A stretch of DNA of 64,000 nt. Source: Enoplolaimus lenunculus (taxonomy: Eukaryota; Nematoda; Enoplea; Enoplida; Thoracostomopsidae). The stretch covers positions 62,001-126,000 of the forward strand of contig JASANG010002166.1 in assembly GCA_030248215.1 (NCBI GenBank). The letters are read 5' to 3'. Shown here in pieces: positions 31,415-43,019 of the stretch (its first letter is position 1; each line of letters begins with the position of its first letter). The position numbers were made by a program, and so were the translations under genes. The notes under the pieces were generated by a model. It had not been told where the DNA came from and made no database searches. It worked only from the letters and a program-made list of their open reading frames with translations.

Positions 31415-32852
31415 AGCCACCCATAAAACCTGTCAACTTTTATGACCGCAGAAATAGACAAAACTGTCATTTTAGGCTTTGGGTCGATATCAGTGGATTA
31501 AAATTGGTATCAAATACGCGAAATTTTGCGTTTAATTTCGTCAGATTTTCGCATTCTATTCCTGCATTTAGCACAAAGCTGGCAGAGGGTATAGATTATA
31601 TTATATTTTGCCCTCACATACAATGCAATTAAGATATTGTGAAATGCTAACATTTTAAACATTTGGGCGCTACACGAAGGTATTTTGCAATTAATAGAGC
31701 TGTTGTCTGATATCGTTTCGCTTGCAAAAGTGCTATTTGTAGTTTTTTTCCCTATGAGGTCAATTGAGTGTTTTACGTTGAAAATTTTTAAAGCCAAGCT
31801 GTCTAAAGTTGATCCTTTCCGCTTTTTAGGGGTACGGATGTTCGGTGACCATATACGGTCTTGACTTTCCCTTCGTTAAAATTTTTTGTTGTATTTTTTA
31901 TATAATAATTGATTTGCTATCAAATAACTATACTACTATATACTGTACACAATATTTTTATTGCACCATTATTAATGAATATATATATTAAATCTGCAGG
32001 CTTTTCTATGCAGTTCATGTACTATTGCAGAAGTGAGCTGGTGGTGGTAATATTCGCAAGATTACCTTAGCATGTATAAAAAGGTTAAATATCGGGGGGA
32101 CACGTAGGAATAGGCACTTTAGAAGTGTTTGGGGCGCTAGGGATAAGGATGTTCAGGTACGCTATATTTTTCGATCACCTTGATAATATTTGTGGTTTTC
32201 GCTGTTTTGAAGCTATCAGTTTGACTGGTTGAATGAAGGAAGATGATTCTGAAATAAAAATAGTTTTGAAATACAATTAAATTTCATTTTATATTTCAGA
32301 ACAATTAACCGAATACCAGGGGGTACCTGCTGGGGAGGCCAAATTAATATAAGCCCCCCTCTCTTATTCTTGTCACTGCAGTATCAGCCTGGTATATTAT
32401 AAGCTTAGATTTTGCGTGCGACCAACTCAAAGAATTAATAGCAGAAATTGCTTTGCAATCGATTGCTGTATTATAAAACGAAGGGCCCATGTAAATATCA
32501 GAGGCGGAACGTTTTTCTGTTGGACTAGAATAGAGTAAGCTTAAGGTTTAGAGTGTAAAGGTTTTGTATCGTCTTTAACCCAAAAAAGCTAGGTTTACAA
32601 GACAGAAATGCTGCATGAAAAAATAACCCTATTAGAGACCTTCCGGACATTTTTGTGCGACCAATATTGATATGAAAAATTGACCAACATGAAAATGTGT
32701 CTGGGTGTCATTTTTTGGGCGGGGTCATTTTTTATGCGACACCGGAACGAACCCGGTAGCCAAAATAATGCCAACTGCACTAGTTCTAGCATTAATCTAT
32801 AAACTGCTGTTTTAAGCGTTTACTTTAAAAAAATGTACTAATTCGAAACGTA

Positions 32853-33791
32853 TTAAACAAAACTAACGATTTGCTCCAAACCAGCTCGTTGTATTTGTTG
32901 TCGCTGTTCTGCAATTTGATTGGTTCGTTTCGACTGTCGCCGTCGGCGTCGTTTGGGCCAAGGCCAAAGCGGTTTTACAGGTTTAATGGTGACATCTTTG
33001 CGGCGATAATGATGCTTGTTCGCTGTGTTTTGACCACTGCTGTTGCTGCGACGACGTAGATGGGCGGTGTGTTTCGAGATTAACCAGTCACTAAATTGTT
33101 GACTAAATGCGACGTGTCCGTTGTGATGATGTAAGCGATGGTGAGCGCGTGCGAGTAAATGCGACCGAGGCCGATGATGCTACAAAATAATTTAAATAAA
33201 GGGTTTTCAGTCGGCTACATATTTTAATTTCAATACTTCCCCGAGACTGTAAGTGATCCGAATATAAGGGGAGCAGACCGTGTGAGTCTGGTGTTACTAT
33301 TTTGAGTCTGCTAGAAATCGGTTTCATTAATTAGAGTCCTTAGCAGCAAATTCAAATATTGGACGGGTATCCTCTTGAGAGGAAAAATAAATAACAGCCT
33401 TTCTTTTCTTATTCAGGTTACTAAAGTGGGGGTCGCCTACTACTTCTAGATCTGTTATGTTGCAATTGGAGGCCAAAATTGATAACATTGATATATGTAA
33501 ATTATATTACGGAGCGCTTGTCATAGCACCTGTTACTTTTAGGGCCGTACCTTTTTCCACAAGATTGCATTCAATCAAACTTAAGCATAAGACTAATTTT
33601 TTGCTTAAACCGAACTAAGACTTTAGGTTTAGAAATATGCTTATATATCGCTGCTACGCCGTTGAACGGATTAACATTGGTCATACCTTTCGTCTGTGTT
33701 TATTTGCATTAAGCTCGGCAATGCTGAACGATAGTACTACCAGCAGCACCAAACATAACGTTTCTTGCCGTCGCCAAGATTCTCGATACAT
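32853..33791 (-). CDS. Putative secreted basic peptide precursor, 143 aa, new family
   Basis: Exon 1 (33791-33687) encodes MYRESWRRQETLCLVLLVVL, then SFSIAELNANKHRRK, a clear signal peptide with likely cleavage near residue 29. It ends at AAAG|GTATGA in phase 0. Exon 2 (33179-32853) follows TTATTTTGTAG and is open for 108 codons to TAA. The mature part is about a quarter Arg plus Lys, rich in His, and has no cysteine. Polybasic sites are RRK at 33-35, RRR at 77-79, RRK at 94-96, KRRRRR at 111-116 and KR at 119-120; they would release, for example, DVTIKPVKPLWPWP (97-110). The region before RRR contains VAFSQQFSDWLISKH. No Gly precedes a basic site, so C-terminal amidation is not predicted. 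An acceptor-like TTTATTTCAG just before the ATG suggests a 5' UTR exon. Role is inferred only: a neuropeptide or hormone precursor, an antimicrobial peptide or a heparin-binding matrix protein. The short frame and missing homology keep the confidence moderate. Confidence 0.55.
33525..33682. mobile_element. MITE family A, GGCTTA core (copy 5)
   Basis: The left end is CACCTGTTACTTTTAGGGCC; the right end, inverted, is GACCAATGTTAATCC. It sits in the intron of the secreted-peptide gene and begins 4 nt after the exon 1 donor (GTAT|GACCAATG). Confidence 0.7.
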
Positions 33792-34361
33792 CCACGGAAC
33801 GGCCCCTAATCTGAAATAAACAATATAGCAATGCGACATGTAACCAAATAATTCTATAGGCATATCTGTATAAACGCACAAAACATTACAATTTTACAAC
33901 AAAATTTACGCGACTTCAAACTAAAAATCTTTGAAAAACCATGCTTAAACTATAAGTTGTGTTGAAAAACTTTCGATGAAAGCCATTTTTGTCGTTTGAA
34001 CAGGGTACCAAGTTTCCAGAATCATAGTTTTGGTCACATCAAATTGAGAATACGAACCAAGGAGTGTTAACATGTTAAATCGTAAATTTATCGCAAAATT
34101 CAACTATTTGACAAGTATACACGACCGAAGTGTAGTCAGTAGATGACCCACGGCGAGTTTAAAATGTCTACGGTGTGTGTTATTTGATTTTCATTTAATG
34201 GCAGCTTAATGTACATAACAAGTGTATTAAGTTTAATTTTTGTCCGAAATCTTTTCGGTTTGGGGGATGTAAAGATAAAGGTGGAAAATTGAATGCTGCC
34301 CACTCTCAGCTCCCTTAACTTTACTAGATGTTAGCCTTTAACCAGGACGAGAGGTCTCCCC

Positions 34362-34901
34362 ATGTCCGGAGTGGGTACATCCTGGGTCGACATCCTTGGA
34401 AGTAATCGCGAAGTCCACAGGGTCCAGTGTGCACACAGTAAGAGCGAACAAACAGAGCCGGGACCCCCGACGAAGAGTGGGATCCATTTCAATAACATTT
34501 CACGCTTAAAACACCCAAATGCTCGCCTCACAAGATTTATCGAATTATCCCGATTTTACTCTATTCATTACTGCATGTCCGACGCCGCAAGCAAGCCTCT
34601 CGATCTAGAGCCTTCAATTTCTGCACCCACCGAGCTTTGGGCTTACCGGACAGCGATTCCACAGATCAGTGGCGACGCTTCCAGGGTCCACCCGCCCTTT
34701 TCTGATCAACTCACATCATACTGTGCAGAAAAGCATCTCACACCAGAATTCGGTGCTCACCCGATGTCACGTACTAAGTTTTCGAACCTATACGAGATGA
34801 TGGACATATCCACATCTCTACAGGGGATCGAAGACAACCGTTGGAAAGAACGACACAATGTCCCCTCTTGTATCCGGCCAATACAAACCAGGCTAATTTG
34901 A
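34362..34901 (+). CDS. Unknown 179-aa open reading frame
   Basis: This is the longest ATG-started frame in the window that is not in a recognised gene. It starts MSGVGTSWVDILGSNREVHR and ends ...CIRPIQTRLI. The DNA is clearly more GC-rich than its flanks. I see no signal peptide, membrane span or known motif. It has several Cys and His but no zinc-finger spacing. It may be a single-exon gene, an exon with read-through, or part of an unknown mobile element. Confidence 0.25.
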   Translation: MSGVGTSWVDILGSNREVHRVQCAHSKSEQTEPGPPTKSGIHFNNISRLKHPNARLTRFIELSRFYSIHYCMSDAASKPLDLEPSISAPTELWAYRTAIPQISGDASRVHPPFSDQLTSYCAEKHLTPEFGAHPMSRTKFSNLYEMMDISTSLQGIEDNRWKERHNVPSCIRPIQTRLI

Positions 34902-35396
34902 AAGCAACCTGTTTAATACGGTAAAACGTTTTGGCTTGCTGCAACAGGTACTCGGGATTTAATTTTCGATAATATCACGGATGGTGAACCAATCGAAACT
35001 TAGCTTAAAATCAAATCACGAATCAAATAGAAAACATTTATGAGAGTAATTTGTAGTGAAAAATTTACAGCTTATTCTCAGTAAGTGTAACCCTTCCTCT
35101 CGTAGAGTATACTGTGCGCATTTTGGCGACCGTTTTGCGCGCGAAACAACTTGCTGTATATCTATATTATTAAAACTGGAACGCCTACATAATACACATT
35201 TTGGGCAGCGTTTTGCAGCTGTTGTAGTGATTGTTTCATAAATAAACACGAGACTGCTTACACAAATATGCAAATTTTACAACACATTCTTAAAACGTTT
35301 AATGAACAATATTTTAGGATTGCAAACTTGCAACCGCGGCGACACTTATTACGCGACGAACGGGCAATGTAAAATGTCTTTATAGTGAATCTACGA

Positions 35397-35526
35397 CGTT
35401 TCGTTGCCCGACATCTTGTCGCCCCATAGGGTCCAAAAGTCTATTAATTTATCTAAGCGTTAGTCGGAGTGTAAACATAAGCCTAAAGGCTAAGCATAAT
35501 GATCGGCGACGAATTGTGACGATTTC
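35397..35526. mobile_element. MITE, TCACGACAATTCG family (T), copy 3
   Basis: It has ACATCTTGTCGCCCCATAGG, a short CCTAAG-type core and GGCGACGAATTGTGACGA at the right. Confidence 0.6.
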
Positions 35527-36050
35527 GTTCTCACGCGATTAATAATTTCTGCATGAAATCAAATCTCTAATGAAATGGAAACTGTTCGTGCGGTAAACAG
35601 TATCCGGACTCGAACGAGACATACCTCATAGTATGTAATCACTTTATTATATAATTTAAATTATAGTACAGCTAAAATAAAATCAAACTGAAATTTCCAT
35701 TCACAAATGACAAATATTTTATGACCATAGGGATTGAAATATTGCGCACATGTACTCTACACTGTCATGGAGCAACTTAAAACAACAAGTTTGTGTTTAG
35801 CTTATAATCCTCAAATTCGCGTTCAGTTTAAAATTTTAAACCAAACTTCACATAAATACTCTATTAACGTATTTGAAGGGTGGAGCGATACTTGACGTGC
35901 GATGGCGTCCGACCACGATCAGGTAGCACAAATTAGAAAAAATTTGTTTACCAGTTGTTATGCAATGCCATGCAGTGCGGCGGTGGAAGCAGTTTACAAG
36001 TGAGTGGGCAAAATGATAGCGTTGGCCCTACGTTAAAAATTATGTCTCAG

Positions 36051-36428
36051 CAGTGGCGGATCCAGGGTCTCAAAATGGGGGGCAAAATTTCACAGGTAAT
36101 AAACTTATTTTTGACCCATACCGTAGTTACCCAAATAAGAGGGGGTCCCCATTTTGAGTCCCAATTAATAAGAGTCCGTATCCCTAATAAGAATCCGTAA
36201 GCGGGTTAGAATCCTTAAACCCCTTGTTTAGAATCCATAAATGTCTATTATCCCTAATTGTAGCGCATAAATGACTCCAGGGCCAAGAAACTTTATAGCG
36301 TGCTTATACTATTGTGTATAAAACAGAGAAATAAACAGCGTAGAACAGCAATTGACACTATATAATTTTTGTCGAGATGCGGTTGGGGGGGCCACGGTCG
36401 GGGTGCCCCCCCGTGGATCCGCCATTGT
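36051..36428. mobile_element. MITE family G with a family H fragment inside
   Basis: The ends are CAGTGGCGGATCCAGGGTCT and the inverted CAATGGCGGATCCACGGGGG. At 36125-36275 are GTCCCCATTTTGAGTCCC, then GAGTCCGTA(T/A) blocks that match family H copies at 10760 and 12096, so H seems to have inserted into G. Confidence 0.7.
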
Positions 36429-36831
36429 GTCTCAGGTATTTTGAAAACATATATACATATTAGTAACTTCGGAGTAAACGTGCGTTCAACGTGACCACAA
36501 TTCTTGCGAAAATTCTGAACGTTCTGAAATCGAAAACCGAAAATACTCAATTTTTGAATCAATATAGAATAGTGAAAATTACTAGATTCAAACGGTGTTA
36601 ATAATATACGAAATTCGCTCTCGATATGCCGGACTCATATCCCATTTTTAGGCAGTCAGGGCCGGTTTTAGGGTTATTGGTAGCGTCAAACTGGTCCGAA
36701 GGGTTCCCAATTAAATTTTAAACAAGTCTACCCATATACTATGACTTCTGGTACATGCTGTATTTTGACGAAAACTCTCCGAACTTATTATTATATACCT
36801 AATTTCAAGATTGTAATATAGAATTAACACA

Positions 36832-37017
36832 TCAAAGTCTACTATGATCAAACAGCAAAGAGGCATCACTCGCTGCGGCACAGCCTGGTTCGTCGACGGC
36901 ATACTCATGTTTCAGGAAGGCGTCTCGCACTATCGGCCGAATATAACGTAAAGGTATGCAAGATGAGACCACAGGTCCATCGGGATCCATGCCATAGAGA
37001 GGGTACTTCCGCCGGCA
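36832..37017 (-). CDS. Candidate terminal exon, cysteine-containing, unknown protein
   Basis: After a strong acceptor (CACTTGCCTACAG) the frame encodes CRRKYPLYGMDPDGPVVSSC, then IPLRYIRPIVRDAFLKHEYA and VDEPGCAAASDASLLFDHSR L, then TGA: 61 residues starting in phase 0. Codon use and composition look coding. The pair of Cys 19 apart suggests an extracellular fold, which is only a guess. I found no upstream exon to chain it to. The same DNA is open in a second frame, which lowers confidence. Confidence 0.35.
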   Translation of the reverse strand, partial: CRRKYPLYGMDPDGPVVSSCIPLRYIRPIVRDAFLKHEYAVDEPGCAAASDASLLFDHSRL

Positions 37018-37522
37018 CTGTAGGCAGGCAAGTGTCAAAGCACGAACAACGAAAATACTTTTTGAGCGAAGCGAGCAACAACAAACTAGGAACCAATACA
37101 CACAGAGCAGCGGAAAAACTGCGCAAGTCAAGCGAGCATGGAACATTACGCAATTTTTGTATTAAACTCCATTACTTCATTTCTGTTGTACAATTACACC
37201 ATTTTTTATGTGGATACACGGCTAAAAGGGGGCCGGAGGTACTCTTGTAATACCTAGGGCAAAAATCTTGTATCCCATCTCGATCCTGACTTGCGAGCGA
37301 AAAGTTAGCTGTAAATTTGAATAAAATCTTTTTGGGGATGGGCTCATTTAATTTCAATTCATTTACTTTATCAAAATTGCATTACAAACAAGTAGGGGCA
37401 AAATGTTTGATTTCAAAACGTTGTGTTAAAAGTGTCCCTTTGCTTGTATGTCTCCGCCGGCGCAGACGAACGTAAATCTCAAAAATAAGAACATAGATCG
37501 GGTTAGAGTTAACACAAAACTT

Positions 37523-38200
37523 GCGGGAATCAAGTTATAACCGGGGAAGGCGGGTCACGGTTTGTCCCATTTTGATTTGACGTTAACGTTAAAATTCGGG
37601 CTCTAATATTGCGTCAACATACATAACTCTGATGTTGTATGACACTAACTTACAAACCACCTCTTTCAATTGTTCAATGAGTACAAGACTCGGTATGTCA
37701 CGTGATACTTTGGGACATTTATGTGAATATCGTATGATATTCCAAAATTACAACGAATGTCATATAATATTCAGCGAGACAGTACAATCTTCGCGTGCTT
37801 ATTAATATACAAAGAGTCGGACGACAGAGGCAAAGATGTACGTTAAAATACTAAAAATATGCCGTAAAATTCGTTTCCGACACAAAATCGCTCAGAACTA
37901 CAGCTTAAGATTTTAAAATTAAAATTACAAGTATTAGCATCATATGATATTCAACAGGACAATTTGGGTATGTTACCTCAAGTATGCAAACATTTGAAAA
38001 TACATCATATTATATTCGCATATCCATACGACGAATATCATATGATATTGAAAAACAAAAAGTGACATACACATGATGATAGTATAGACAAATGCGACTT
38101 TTTGAACATGATATGGAGCCAATAAGCAGACAAAATTTTTACCCAATAGTCTAATAGCAACAAAACAACTCCCAGACTGCCCCGGTTATAACTTGAACCA
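37523..38200. mobile_element. Element with GTTATAACCGGGGCAGGCGGG ends (family F), copy 1
   Basis: It starts GCGGGAATCAAGTTATAACC and ends CCCGGTTATAACTTGAACCA, inverted over about 30 bp. The 678-bp interior repeats CATATGATATTC many times and has TTCAACAGGACAATTTGGGT, also found in the copy at 45606-46250. Confidence 0.85.
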
Positions 38201-38606
38201 CACATGATAATACGAGACAGTGTGCTCAAGTGATGATAAATCTTGTCAAGAAAATCTTACGAGCGAAGCGAGTACGAAGCTATACTTATAGAATATAGTA
38301 TAAAATTGTTTTGAGGATACTCGTCTGTTGGCATTCACTTTCTGTAGCAAAATCGAGGTCCAAGAAAGTGGGAATGATGGCAAGATGCCGTTTTTTCAAT
38401 AAGTGGAGTCGGAGTTGGCCCCTTTTCTCCTCTCCCCAGCTCTGCCCACCCTGTTGCCATGTGGTAATTCTTACGCGTTCCCAAATGGGGTCGTACGGCA
38501 TTAAAATAAATAAAAAGTACACCGCCACCTTTACACTTATTGTGTTTATACTTTGCGAGTAATTAATATGAATTAGTCATGCTATCGGGAGCCCATGCTG
38601 CTTTCG

Positions 38607-38772
38607 GGCCATCGTGTTTTCTGTCGGATTTGTGTGAAAAAAGTAGGTTTAGAGTTTAGACAATTTTTTCAATTAGGCAAAAGGCTTTAGGCTAAAGTTT
38701 ACGCTTTTTCAACACGTAGACTTAGGAATTTACTGAACCTACAGTTACCGCCCTAAAAGTACTACACTGGCC
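38607..38772. mobile_element. Diverged MITE family A (copy 6)
   Basis: It starts GGCCATCGTGTTTTCTGTCG and ends TTACCGCCCTAAAAGTACTA, then CACTGGCC. The core is weak GGCTTA-like sequence. Confidence 0.55.
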
Positions 38773-41109
38773 TCGTTGGGTTGTGCGATAGTATTTAAAA
38801 AGACTGCATTGCTTTACGAAAAGTTTTATAACATCTTGTAAAAAAATAGAATATTTAACTCGAATGGTGACATACTATATTCGGCTCGTGTACTTTGTTT
38901 AACACTTTAAATTTTAATTTTGTAAACCTTAGCAATTTACAGTCGTATGACGTACATATAACGAAAAATTCTACCTAAACACTCAGTGTCCTCAGAATAC
39001 CAGGAAATAAAAATATAGAGGTTATTAATTTCTACTTTAAATAGTTTTAAATTGTGAACAGTATGCAAAATATAGCCCCGTTTAAAGAATAAATATTTAA
39101 AATACTACAATCTTGTTAATACTTCTTATGACGGTGCCGCCAACGGCTGTTAGTTAAAAATTTATTGAACGTTATTGCTTTTTTTGTATAATACAGATTG
39201 CTGCGTTTTCAAATTGTCAAAATACAATGAAAAATGCAACTTTTTAAATTTTTAAAACCTCAAAATTGCATCTTATTTTGCCCTATCGCAATCAAATCTG
39301 ATTAATCAGCGGAAACGGTGTTTTAGCACGACAAATTCAAACAATGGAAGCACGAAAATTGCGAAAAGTATGTATAAATATTTTTGCAATTTTATTAACT
39401 GTGCAAAATATGTATACCAAAAAGACGCTGCAGCAAAAAGCGACCCGTTCGGCAAATATGGAACGAATTGTGTTTGATGCAGCCCCTGCTGGCTTCATTG
39501 TTATCAAATAGAGTTGCCAAACTACTAAAAATGATGTTATTTGTTAAAATTATGCTGAAGAATATTGTGTAAATGTTTATAAGTTTAAGGTTTAAGCAAC
39601 TTAACCAAAATATTACTAAACATCGTAGCCAAGATGATTTGACATTATAATTCCGACCGTTGTTCTCGAAATATTAAGCGAATTCCTCAAAATACGGAAC
39701 CACATAGAAATTTAAGCACAAGATAACTTTTCTGGACGTCAAGTCTTCTTGCGAAACTACAATACAGTTTATTAAGTTTTGGTTTAGTCTTATATTTTTG
39801 CTTAGGCTTAAGCCTAAGTTTAGAAATATAATTAGGCTAACAAGCCTAAATGTAACGGCTCAGCCGATATTTAATGATTCGGCATGTATTAAAGCCTAAA
39901 GTTCTACGGAGAATTTGTGTTGGTTAAAAACTTAAAAATGCTAGTAGTTTTTAAAAGATTATAGAGAAAATTTATTAAAAAAGTAAGACTCAATTGTGGA
40001 TATATGTCTTCTAACAACCAGGACCACGCTATTTTCTACGCTTGAACAGTCAAAAAATAAATTTACTGACTAAAAATTATTTATTCTCATCCGTATACTG
40101 GGACAGGTACATGAATGGTGTACGAAATTACCCAATATCACGTATTACATAACCATATGCATTACAGTATTTCACGTGAGCGTTTATATATAATACATGA
40201 TGAATTCGTTTATTTCTCAACTGCAATATTGCATTTGTTGTGTAACTGAATTTATAATAGAAAAAAAATAGAATTTTATTTATCTTTTTTTTGAGAAAAA
40301 ATTATCCTCAAAGCAAAAAAAAATTCTCCAAATCCACGCGATTCTGAGAGGCGTTAATAAAATTTTCTGGCATAAAATCGTGTGAAAAACGTCACTAGAA
40401 TTTTGTTGCAAATATCATCAATGATGACCGATTTTATGAAATGAGTAAAAAATTAATTTTTTGACGTATAAAATGAATAAATTTAAGTTTTTCTTCTATT
40501 GTAAACGGTCGGTAGGGGAAAGTGAATGAAAACAAAACCCGGGCAACGGCGTCGCCACGGGGGTCATTGTAAGGCAGTGCACCCTAAATGTTGCAGGTGC
40601 AACCCCCCCAAATAGAATTGGTCTAAACAATCTGGAATTGCAATTGTAGGGGAGCACTAAAATTATTCGGTATATATTTTTCACGCTGTTAAGCACCTTA
40701 AATTGTCATCGGCAAAAAGCCATAGTCGAACCCGGGTAGAGTGCAGATCGCTAGATAAAAATGAGTCTTTGTTTTTGCATGCTGATTGTAATCTTAAAAT
40801 TGATATCTCAAACAGTTTCATTTAGTAAACTTAATTTATTATGTTTCTTCGAAAATGTGAGCCACTCCGAACTTTTGTTCTTTATTTTCGTTTGCAAGGC
40901 TGAATAAGGACGTAAATTTTTAAATATTGTTTATACATATTTTAAAGATATATTAGAGTATGAAAAAGAATTAAAAATAGCCAAGTTTATTTTCTGATGT
41001 CGCATAACCTCAAGCTTAGTCTGACGCAGTAAAAATTTCACCTTTGTTCACAAAACTAAATTAATAAAATAGGTACATCATCTGAATCGGCTTTCATGCC
41101 ATATCGATT

Positions 41110-41399
41110 GGGGCCCATGTAAAGATCAGGGGCGGAACGTTTTTCTGTTGGACTGCAATAGAGTAAGCTTAAGCTTTAGACAAATTTTTTGCTTGGCTTA
41201 GGCTTAGGTTATGGCTTAGAGATATGCTCATTCTTACGCTTAGGCTTAGGCTTTGGCTTTGAAATATGCTCATTCTTACGCTTAGGCTTAGGCTTTGGCT
41301 TTGAAATATGCTCATTCTGACGCTTACGTTTAGGATTAGGCTTAGGCTTACGAATATGCTTATAATACTGTTCTGCCGCTGTTCTTGACATTGGCCCCG
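41110..41399. mobile_element. MITE family B with an expanded core
   Basis: The ends are GGGGCCCATGTAAAGATCAG and the inverted GCTGTTCTTGACATTGGCCC. The core contains three 42-bp tandem units (41219-41344) of the type GAAATATGCTCATTCTTACG, then CTTAGGCTTAGG and CTTTGGCTTT. The open frame across it is only the repeat read in frame. Confidence 0.85.
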
Positions 41400-42469
41400 A
41401 TTGGAGTGAAAATTAAGCTCCGACACCAAATAGTTGTGCAAAATCTAAAAATATTAGACGTTTAAAGTGTAACACAAAACAAGGCCAATTTTCAGTTGTT
41501 GAATTTTGTCTTATGTGTTCGAACCTCGCCGTAGTAAAATGTTCGTTCAAATGTGCAGTCCACACTTCACACCTTCTCGAGGCAAAAAAAAACTCAAAAT
41601 CAAAACATTACCACTTTTTGAGTGACCTTATAACAACAGACTTTACTCAAACGCAACGCTTTATTTACATGAAAGGTCACCGGATACTTTTCTAAGTATC
41701 TTTCTATTATTTGTTTACGATTTTTTAAAACAAACCAATATTTACAACTTTGTTATTTGATGTGTTTAGAGTCAACAAACAAAATAATTATTTATCACTG
41801 AATTTTTCGCGATTTAAACCCTGAACGCCTCGCGTTTCCGACGCTCTTGACCGCAATTGTCAAAATGTTAAAACAACAATCGTTACCGTTTCGGTTGATA
41901 ATATTGAATTTTAATCAGGGCCGTATGCTGAGAGGGGACGAACACAGGGAATATATCCGTCAAAAATTTCTAAAAAAAACTAAAAAGGCTACTTTTAGCA
42001 GCTGCGGAAAAGCTTGCAGAGTGCAAGAGTCACAAATTCTTCACGCTTTCTACGTTTGCTCGCAACAAAATTTTAGACGCCGTTATCATCTCCTGAAATG
42101 AAATCCTGGATAATACCCTGATTTTTAAGTCTTGTCAGTCTTTTGCGTAACAAACACGGCCACTTATAACATTAACACTTAACATTGTACATGTCAATAA
42201 TAAAGCAAGGTGACTGTTGTGATTCCAGTAGGTAAAGGTGTCAATTAAAATCAAGTACTGCTGTTCACCACGTCAAGGCAGGCAGTCAAAATTTTTTGTT
42301 TTGGTATTATTGGCACGAATGTGAGATGACGTTGAAATTTCTCCAAATTGAAAAATTGTATATGCTTGACCAAATATGCAGTGGAAATTAAAGTTTAGAA
42401 AAATAGTAAAATTGTACAATTATTGTTGTTTTATTAGATTATACTGTTTCAAGCAAAACAACGGCATAA

Positions 42470-42653
42470 ACATTACAGGTGGAGCGGATATTCCCACGAC
42501 TGCAATAGAATAAGTTTTAGACCAATATTTTGGTTAGGCTTAAGCTTCAGGCTCAAATTTTGTTATAGGCTTATCGTTCCGCTAAAGCTTAGGCTTAGGC
42601 TTTTAGAAATATTTTTACTACAGTTACGGCTGTGTTGTATAAATTGGCCAATT
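42470..42653. mobile_element. Diverged MITE family B, GGCTTA core
   Basis: It starts ACATTACAGGTGGAGCGGAT and ends TACGGCTGTGTTGTATAAAT, then TGGCC. Confidence 0.65.
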
Positions 42654-42828
42654 TTTTATCTTTTCTTCAGCACAACTTTACCGTTTATGGGCAGCTACAT
42701 TTAATATTTATCAAAAATAGTACTCCGGATTAGTTACATACATAACAGGCCAAGATGCGCAGTTGCATTGCCATAAAATCCTCAACTTCGCCAGAATATG
42801 TGGTTGTATTAGAGCTCATAGATTTTGC

Positions 42829-43019
42829 AACCAATGTTACTTTAAGGGGCGTAACAGTAGATTAAGCGTATTCCTAAGCCTAAGCCTAAGCGTAAGCGTT
42901 ACAAAAGTGTGTTCCTAAGCCTAAGCCTAAGCCTAAGCAAAAAATGTAATCTAGAATCTAAACCAACTCTTTTATGGACCAACCATAAACCTGCACGCCC
43001 CTTAAAGTAACATGCGGCC
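42829..43019. mobile_element. MITE family A, GGCTTA core (copy 7)
   Basis: The ends are ACCAATGTTACTTTAAGGGG and the inverted GCCCCTTAAAGTAACATGCG, then GCC. Two runs of CCTAAG flank a GTTACAAAAGTGTG spacer, as in copy 2. Confidence 0.85.

Larger units (their letters stand above)
21017..32852. other. Repeat-rich stretch with no clear multi-exon gene
   Basis: Besides the elements listed separately, it holds two short open frames (24968-25117 and 30414-30584, minus strand) and a long AT-rich background. A diverged family B copy is at about 22113-22300, a family D remnant at about 22600-22660, a truncated family B left end at 32486-32550 and a family H right end at 32356-32383. A 24-bp direct repeat (TTTAGCAGCATTAAAC) occurs at about 26750 and 26789. 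I see no promoter or terminator signal that I can defend. Confidence 0.5.

Noticed and set aside
40496-40760. Possible second tRNA-derived SINE (GGGTTCGACTATGGC on the minus strand)
   Set aside because: Only a B-box-like motif is visible; no A-box or folded arms could be found.
41169-41441. Minus-strand 90-aa frame with a 14-residue repeat
   Set aside because: It is the 42-bp repeat of a family B MITE read in frame; there is no start, splice or domain evidence.
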